Source of the DNA: an uncultured Hungatella sp.
Lineage (GTDB): Bacteria > Bacillota > Clostridia > Lachnospirales > Lachnospiraceae
NCBI GenBank assembly: GCA_910588505.1
Contig: CAJUPQ010000023.1
Span: 1 to 45,186 of the forward strand
Length of the DNA stretch: 45,186 nt
Direction of reading: 5' to 3'
Numbering within the stretch: position 1 is the stretch's first letter; every line of letters begins with the position of its first letter. Position numbers and translations under genes: made by a program. Of the stretch, positions 41,101 through 45,186 are shown one piece after another. A model generated the notes under the pieces. The model worked only from the letters and a program-made list of their open reading frames with translations. It was not told the origin of the DNA and ran no database searches.

Positions 41101-44100
41101 CCTCTTTCAGCCGGTATCGGTACGGTATGATCTTCCCGTCTTCTGACTGCTCTCCTACCGGCAGATCTGACACATGGACAATCCCGTCGTGATCACTGAG
41201 CATTTTTTCGAAGACCGGCTCCCGCTCCATGCCTCTGTAAGCTGTAAGTTCAAATACAACGCCGTTCAGCGTCTCTCCCTGCCCATTGGTCTTTCGTATC
41301 TCCAGCTCTCCCCGGACCATCTCGTTCCGCGCCCGTATGATTTGAATCTGCTGATCCTGCTCATAGACGATCTTAACAGGTTCCATCAGCGTATAGTAAT
41401 CTGGGCTTTTCTCCTCCACCAGGTAGTAAACGCCCTTTGGCAGCCGAGCCAGTTCGTGGGGTCTTATATCCCCTTTTTTGTACCCTGCCGGGATCCGTCC
41501 GTTTATCTGATCTGTCTCCGTGTACACGCCGTCCGAACCGCTGACCCACTGGGCCGCCAGAAACTGCGGTTCCTGGATCAGCTGCCCCATTTCGTCGGCC
41601 CTGTAGAGAGCCAAATGGGCTCCGGGCAACTCCTCCGTCTTTGTGGATCCTCTCTCCCCTCCTGCGCATTTGGAGATCAGTAGAACACTCTCCTGGTTTC
41701 TGACACTGTGCCGCTGGATCTGGATCGTATTCTCTACCATGATAAGCCGGTCCGCAGCCGCCCCATACCCTCTGGGGGGATGTGTCTCCACCAGAACATA
41801 GTTCTTTTCCGCAGGCAGATAATCTATACGCCGCATTCCGTCCCCAGTGACATAAGATACGCAGTTGTCATTTATATGGGAAAGCTTCCTGTAGTCAAAC
41901 TGATATTCATAGACAAAATCCCTTCCCTGGAGGTTTCCCTGCTGCTGGTATGCCGCAATTCGGATAACTGCTCCCTCATTTGTCCGGAATCTGATATCCG
42001 CCGTCGTGGGAAACAGGGAGGCCTGTCCCCCTGCCGCCGCGGCGTCAATCTGTTGGTGGGACATATATTTGGCTTCATAGTCTTTTCCGTCCACATTCCA
42101 CGAAACCATCCGCCCTGATGTTCCATAATCCCGGTACATCTCCTCAAACGCAGCCGCAAATCCCTTGTAAACTCTGCTGTCATTGGTGACCCAGGTATCT
42201 GCGATCTTATCTTTATGATATAGGGGTTTCCCGTCTTCAAAAACCGCATGTCCATATTCATCCACCACAGCCTCATATAAGGTAAATCCTGCGCCTTCAA
42301 GAGGTATCTTGGTGTCTTTGTCCACGGTATACTTTTCAAATTCCACCTTTGTATGGTCGTTGATCATGGAAAAGATCTGCACCTGGCTGGTATCCTTCAC
42401 TTGTATATCCATGGCTTTACCGGTTACAAATCCCTGGGGAGTCACCGTCTCCTCCAATATGTAATCGCCCTGGGCCAGCCCCTCCGTGTACAGGGGCTCC
42501 TTCCCGGTCTCCCATGAGAGGATCGGTGTCCGCGTCTCCTCTCTGCTCCCGCTCTGCTTTTGATCTCCCGCCTTAAACAGCGTCAGCTTCGCTCCCTCTG
42601 TCTGGTTATGGCCAAAGCTGCTCTTTCCCTCCTGCAAAGTCCCGATCTTTGGGTGAGTCCCCCGGGAATCTGTCACATTCATATCCAGCACCTCATACTG
42701 ATATCGATCCGTGTCATCCAGTTTCTGGATAAGTACCTTTGTGCTGTCGTCTACCATCTGTCCGGTCTGAACCCGGGCTGTCTCCTCCACGGTCATGCCT
42801 CTGGGAAACCCTTTGACATAGCCCTCGGGGGCCTTTAATTCTTCCATAATGTAAACTCCCGCGGGAACCCGTCTTAAGATATCTGCCTGACCCTGGCTCA
42901 TCTGCCCGTCAAAAGGATCATCAGGGCTTGTCTGTCCGGTTATCCACGTATTCTCCATCAGATAGCTTTCCCCGAATCGATGATAAACAGGTTCCGTCGC
43001 ATTATCAAGGCCTCTGGGGTTCTCCGCCAGATAGGAGGCCTTCTCATGAACCTCTGCAAGGTCAGACTGCTTTTTCCTCACAAAATCTCCGTCCCTGTCA
43101 TAGAGGGAAGTCTCCTTTCCATAGGTTTCTCTGCTGCAGGTAAAGTACACCGGCAGACCGTGTTCATCCACCACAGGGCGCATCAGCTTCTCAAACAGTC
43201 CGCTGTTGCTGTGGCTGATCGGCTCCCCGTCCAGATTCTCCCCTCGGGAATTTTGGATGATAGTCATCATTTTATGACTCTCTTCCCCGGACTGTGACTT
43301 CCAGGAACCGGTTATGTATCCCAATTCTCCATGGCCGCCTGACTGGGCCGCTCTGGAGGTCGTGATCTTGTCAACGCCGATCCTGCGCCCGGATTGATCT
43401 TTTGTGACTGTCACAGGCCACACATAGAGCCGCCCTGTCTCCCCTTCCTCCACGTAGGCCATGCCGGTGTGAGGATCTACCATAGCGTCCCGGTTCCCCT
43501 CCCTGTCAAGGTGGTACAGCAAAGCGCCCTGGGGCAGCGTAAAGATCTTATCTTCTGAATCATACCCCATCTGTGTAAAATCTCCTCCTGTCAGTTCCAG
43601 GTAAGGCACGCCTCCTTTAAAGGCAAATACAGAATGTCCCCGGTCTGTTGGCGTGAAGCGGCCTCTGTCCTCTTCCAGCTGTTCCAGTTCAACCAGATCG
43701 TGATTCATATCATACCCATAAGCTGTGACCACCCCATCCACGGATTTTCGTGTAAACACATCCAAATCCCCAAGGTCATAATATAAAATATCCGTATCAG
43801 ACCTTTCCACCATTACCGCGTCCCAGATTCCATCCACAATTTCCTGATGATTATCCACAGAGTTTTCCATATTATCCACTACTTTCCCAGACTTTTCCAC
43901 AGTTTCCTGCCGATTTTCCACAATCTCTCCTGCTTCTTCCTCATTGTCCTTCCGGACATCCGCAGGTTCTTCCACATCTTCACCCCGGCTTTCCACCGCT
44001 TTTTCCACAATACTCTTCCGTTTATCCACAATTTTTTTCCACTTATCCACACGCTCTTGATCTATAGATTCTCTCAGATCCCCGGTTATTGTCTGTTCCC

Positions 44101-45186
44101 GGTCTTCCCGGGTGTTCAAAAACTCTGTCCTGGTCCCGGCATAGCCTTCTCGGACATACATCCTGGTCACATTGCCGGACGGGCTGCGCTCAACCACCAG
44201 CCCCTCGTATCCGTGATCCTCTTTGTCGCCTGAAGGCTTTAGCTCCAATCCTTCATACAACGTCATCACCGCTCCGGTCACATAAGCATTCGCCTCCCTC
44301 CACTTCTGTGCATCCACAGTTACATAGCCATATCCGGCAAATATTCCGCCGTGATATACCAGTTCCACCTTTGCGCCTGCGTCCTTCTGTTGCTTTAGAT
44401 ACTCCAACGTCCCTTTCTTCCACCCATAGCCAAGATATCTTCCCTGGCTGTAGGCATATTCGTAAGCAGGATTGCCGCCGATCTCCGTCAGGCTCCCGTC
44501 GATCCGCCCGTTTACCTTGTAAGTCACGTAGGTACCTTGATTCTTCTTCTTTTCAATCTTTAACTGAATGGGAGCGTTTTCTATGTACACCCGGGCCAGA
44601 TCCCCACTATCTTTTGCCTCCCCCATTCGTTTATAGACTGTGGCCAGGACAAGGTTGTCTGCATCTCCCTCTTTGCAGTATGCCACTGTGTCGCTGTATA
44701 TCTCCAATGCCACAGGCTTTGTCCTTGTATAGCCTGCGGGCGGACTTATCTCCACCAGAACATAGGCTCCCGCGTCCAGCTGTTTCGGAGTCTCCAGATA
44801 CCCGACATTCTGGTCTCCATAAATCTGTCCGTCTTCCTCTACAGAGTCCATGGCTCCATCCCTGGTGGTGGTGTAAGCTCTAAAATCCCCCACCTTTTTT
44901 CCGGAATCATCCATAAGGATCACCTGATCTTCTTCCCTGCACACCGGGGTCCCGGCAGGCACAAATCCGCTGTAAAGCTCTCCCACACCCAAAGACGCCC
45001 GGGAAACCGTATTGATCTGCTCTGCTCCCATGCCCAAAAGAAACAGCCTGCTTCCTGTAATGAGAGTTCTTTCCCCATAGGTCTTTACCTCCCCGGTTCC
45101 GTACCGGGAATCATCTCTGCTGGCCCTGTATATCCGAAATACGGCCCTGTCATGGAGAATATTTTCATGGGTCTGTGAATCCAGCT
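37154..45186 (-). CDS. Giant SpaA/Cna_B-repeat surface protein (5' end outside window), fused in frame to a second anchored segment
   Basis: The frame is open to the window edge at 45186, so the N-terminus is missing; more than 2670 codons are present. Most of it is a chain of SpaA/Cna_B-type beta domains, recognised by repeated Y.L.E...P.GY blocks (such as YVLVEISPPAGY, YIMEELKAPEGY, YILEETVTPQGF, YRLKEVTPPTGY). About 44060-43820 is a charged Lys/Glu/Val coiled-coil-like insert. About 40290-39970 resembles a DUF11-like domain (CVNTGYTATDMTVEVW), and about 39890-39640 a DUF7601-like domain. Four tandem 89-residue repeats follow (39439-38375), then a Pro/Lys/Glu spacer, LPKMG (38209-38195), a membrane helix and KRK. 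The frame then runs on into a signal peptide-like helix, a second ectodomain and a final membrane helix with a basic tail. It is a cell-surface adhesin or pilin-like protein; no sortase gene is in the window. Confidence 0.85.
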   Translation of the reverse strand, partial: LDSQTHENILHDRAVFRIYRASRDDSRYGTGEVKTYGERTLITGSRLFLLGMGAEQINTVSRASLGVGELYSGFVPAGTPVCREEDQVILMDDSGKKVGDFRAYTTTRDGAMDSVEEDGQIYGDQNVGYLETPKQLDAGAYVLVEISPPAGYTRTKPVALEIYSDTVAYCKEGDADNLVLATVYKRMGEAKDSGDLARVYIENAPIQLKIEKKKNQGTYVTYKVNGRIDGSLTEIGGNPAYEYAYSQGRYLGYGWKKGTLEYLKQQKDAGAKVELVYHGGIFAGYGYVTVDAQKWREANAYVTGAVMTLYEGLELKPSGDKEDHGYEGLVVERSPSGNVTRMYVREGYAGTRTEFLNTREDREQTITGDLRESIDQERVDKWKKIVDKRKSIVEKAVESRGEDVEEPADVRKDNEEEAGEIVENRQETVEKSGKVVDNMENSVDNHQEIVDGIWDAVMVERSDTDILYYDLGDLDVFTRKSVDGVVTAYGYDMNHDLVELEQLEEDRGRFTPTDRGHSVFAFKGGVPYLELTGGDFTQMGYDSEDKIFTLPQGALLYHLDREGNRDAMVDPHTGMAYVEEGETGRLYVWPVTVTKDQSGRRIGVDKITTSRAAQSGGHGELGYITGSWKSQSGEESHKMMTIIQNSRGENLDGEPISHSNSGLFEKLMRPVVDEHGLPVYFTCSRETYGKETSLYDRDGDFVRKKQSDLAEVHEKASYLAENPRGLDNATEPVYHRFGESYLMENTWITGQTSPDDPFDGQMSQGQADILRRVPAGVYIMEELKAPEGYVKGFPRGMTVEETARVQTGQMVDDSTKVLIQKLDDTDRYQYEVLDMNVTDSRGTHPKIGTLQEGKSSFGHNQTEGAKLTLFKAGDQKQSGSREETRTPILSWETGKEPLYTEGLAQGDYILEETVTPQGFVTGKAMDIQVKDTSQVQIFSMINDHTKVEFEKYTVDKDTKIPLEGAGFTLYEAVVDEYGHAVFEDGKPLYHKDKIADTWVTNDSRVYKGFAAAFEEMYRDYGTSGRMVSWNVDGKDYEAKYMSHQQIDAAAAGGQASLFPTTADIRFRTNEGAVIRIAAYQQQGNLQGRDFVYEYQFDYRKLSHINDNCVSYVTGDGMRRIDYLPAEKNYVLVETHPPRGYGAAADRLIMVENTIQIQRHSVRNQESVLLISKCAGGERGSTKTEELPGAHLALYRADEMGQLIQEPQFLAAQWVSGSDGVYTETDQINGRIPAGYKKGDIRPHELARLPKGVYYLVEEKSPDYYTLMEPVKIVYEQDQQIQIIRARNEMVRGELEIRKTNGQGETLNGVVFELTAYRGMEREPVFEKMLSDHDGIVHVSDLPVGEQSEDGKIIPYRYRLKEVTPPTGYGSDMQIHTFWFDPNHEGESWGSGQKAGIELEIVNDKTRISISKQDFGSPKEWVPGARMAVYQVTGRDIQGQCIYDRERPEDTWVTGPKESHVLEGLTAGGTYLLIEEAAPEGYEKMKPYVFTLSQDGRCICAINSQMGVVTVHSLADGDGIRSVEIQGRYGIKVEMELQDKEGNLVSAWVAGRDSRVLTEAEGIRDNEVYHLTETTVYSDGSREITGRATRRCHLSEQGTWVISERTVDKVRMSLTHEGGEEIKAWNPSELMPRVEVENPFLKESPKIVINGGQGAVKPSELVSVSITCVNTGYTATDMTVEVWPGSEAAVIDPGDGKLEGGQIWYELKQMQPGESCQVGYACQLSPGAKEVTVRAAIRCMGETTEEKKVVPVLLKNRLTVFHEVTGTGKGREEGNSHRFQIFLYRESGEELRGTYQYEGSREGSLQSGDCLTLEANEFVTIDPGNIYQNIRYEVVDVQGEERRKGQAPAETGGCAHFIREVTDVEQTAVFRKGQQYQLLETTYYSDNSARNSGKMRFTIDDKGAVQGIAVMDRKQAVAVSKMDITGREELKGALMQVKKTDGTVLEQWISDKEPHILEAVLVPGQTYILHEELSPEGYGIGEDILFQVKEGECVHKVTMEDKKTHVIFSKKGITGQEEIPGAVMQVLDESGAVVEEWLSGVRPYEIVGKLEAGKTYRLHEELPPDGYGYGEDIVFTVALDGRIDQVEMRDRPTHVEVSKTDITGEKELQGARLEILDEKGSVVAWWISGEQPYKLVGVLKAGCTYTLRESAAPDGYAYTADVGFKVSGDGAVDRVIMRDEATRVKIAKTDKRTGLALAGATLELVTVDGAVAETWTTTEEAHLLEGKLRAGQTYLVREKKAPGGYNTLDKDIYFTVPRKAGTITVEVENEKKPSSPGVPPDRKRPTDEKEPEKIKEPEKTGKVYTDYWSLMEAHGKTSYQTFTNLRLPKMGDEGEEGEKRVWLALAGMACLMVAWIAGKRKMKSFCLILIFIFAISKPVSAFAETVDVQPEGRLVVTGDVYLEESHLPEVLPEVYVYGDVEYVRQSCQVVEAMTEEGAKEVEETITYREVEQTDTLPETAEITVTDERYGASTKKDFPVMDVQFYNWRWIGGFELPLTVEEADAQIYELNGVQVPAREEQPFAGYEKELLNLAQVNPDYYRIREVTWTGPSWVGENGKIYRGAVATGEKYVADCQAVYGGTAVLESVQGVAWQAVYQKAPTDTEPVAETGEEEPWQLHTVATPAVSEPIFRAPERENARIPVRLEQVVFSVGIILLLIPLVMMFIRKCQKYYNSLKR
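38195..38209 (-). other. Sortase-type cell-wall sorting motif LPKMG
   Basis: LPKMG is followed by an acidic stretch (DEGEEGEKR), a hydrophobic helix (VWLALAGMACLMVAWIA) and GKRK, the classic order of a sorting signal with Met in place of Thr. Unlike a normal sorting signal it is not at the protein's end: no stop follows KRK. Confidence 0.7.
38375..39439 (-). repeat. Four tandem 89-residue SpaA/Cna_B repeats
   Basis: Repeats begin VAVSKMDITG, VIFSKKGITG, VEVSKTDITG and VKIAKTDKRT, and contain LHEELSPEGYG, LHEELPPDGYG, LRESAAPDGYA and VREKKAPGGYN. Lengths are 89, 89, 89 and 90. The Lys near the start, the Glu before P.GY, and a final Asp (first three) or Asn (last) are where isopeptide-forming residues are expected. 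Confidence 0.75.
43820..44060. repeat. Val-Asp/Glu-Lys/Asn repeat region with DnaA-box-like 9-mers
   Basis: The protein repeats short units such as IVDK, IVEK, IVEN, VVDN and SVDN. In DNA these are GTGGATAA/GTGGAAAA units. On the plus strand TTATCCACA occurs perfectly at 43851-43859, 44022-44030 and 44043-44051, with near copies at 43872-43880 and several TTTTCCACA. Confidence 0.55.

Overview
The window looks like a chromosomal segment of an anaerobic gut Firmicute, most likely Lachnospiraceae (Clostridium cluster XIVa). Reasons: good AGGAGG ribosome sites, TTG/GTG starts, low-GC Gram-positive promoters, type III glutamine synthetase, a GlpP-type antiterminator, YesL (DUF624) proteins, and a giant SpaA/Cna_B surface protein with a sortase-like signal. 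The genus cannot be fixed from the sequence alone. All assignments come from reading motifs by eye; no database search was run.

Layout. 0.2-9.9 kb is a mixed housekeeping and accessory stretch: a lipoprotein, a CCG-type Cys-rich protein, an IS66 transposase remnant, an alanine:cation symporter, a MITE-like inverted-repeat element (4452-4805), a zinc-dependent phospholipase C-like protein, an RluA-type pseudouridine synthase carrying a dense cluster of DnaA-box-like 9-mers, a hemolysin III/PAQR protein, and a divergent YesL/membrane-anchored pair. 9.1-11.6 kb: a GNAT acetyltransferase, a cyclophilin and an AzlCD exporter. 11.6-25.8 kb is a large glycerol-phosphate region. It holds ugpB-ugpA-ugpE (no ATPase), a glycerophosphodiesterase, glpP, a divergent LacI regulator, a second YesL/anchored-protein pair, and an operon mgtC-glpA-like-glpB-like-DUF1667-HAD phosphatase, with glpK upstream. 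glpK and the mgtC operon each have a leader terminator with the same 3' arm, and these are the expected targets of GlpP. The region therefore covers uptake of glycerophosphodiesters or glycerol-3-phosphate (G3P), hydrolysis to G3P, phosphorylation of glycerol, G3P oxidation and possibly G3P dephosphorylation.

25.9-37.1 kb: a Ca2+-type P-ATPase, luxS, glnN (GSIII), class II fructose-bisphosphate aldolase, threonine synthase, an HD phosphohydrolase, an unknown membrane-anchored protein and 4-alpha-glucanotransferase. 37.15-45.19 kb is a single open frame, cut by the window edge at its 5' end. It encodes a giant multidomain adhesin/pilin-like protein with four tandem 89-residue SpaA/Cna_B repeats and an LPKMG sorting signal. 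The frame then continues without a stop into a second protein-like segment with its own signal peptide, ectodomain and C-terminal membrane anchor. This in-frame junction, which could make a polyprotein, is the most unusual feature of the window.

The next most interesting signals are the duplicated divergent YesL module, the paired GlpP-type leaders, and two clusters of perfect DnaA-box sequences lying inside coding regions.
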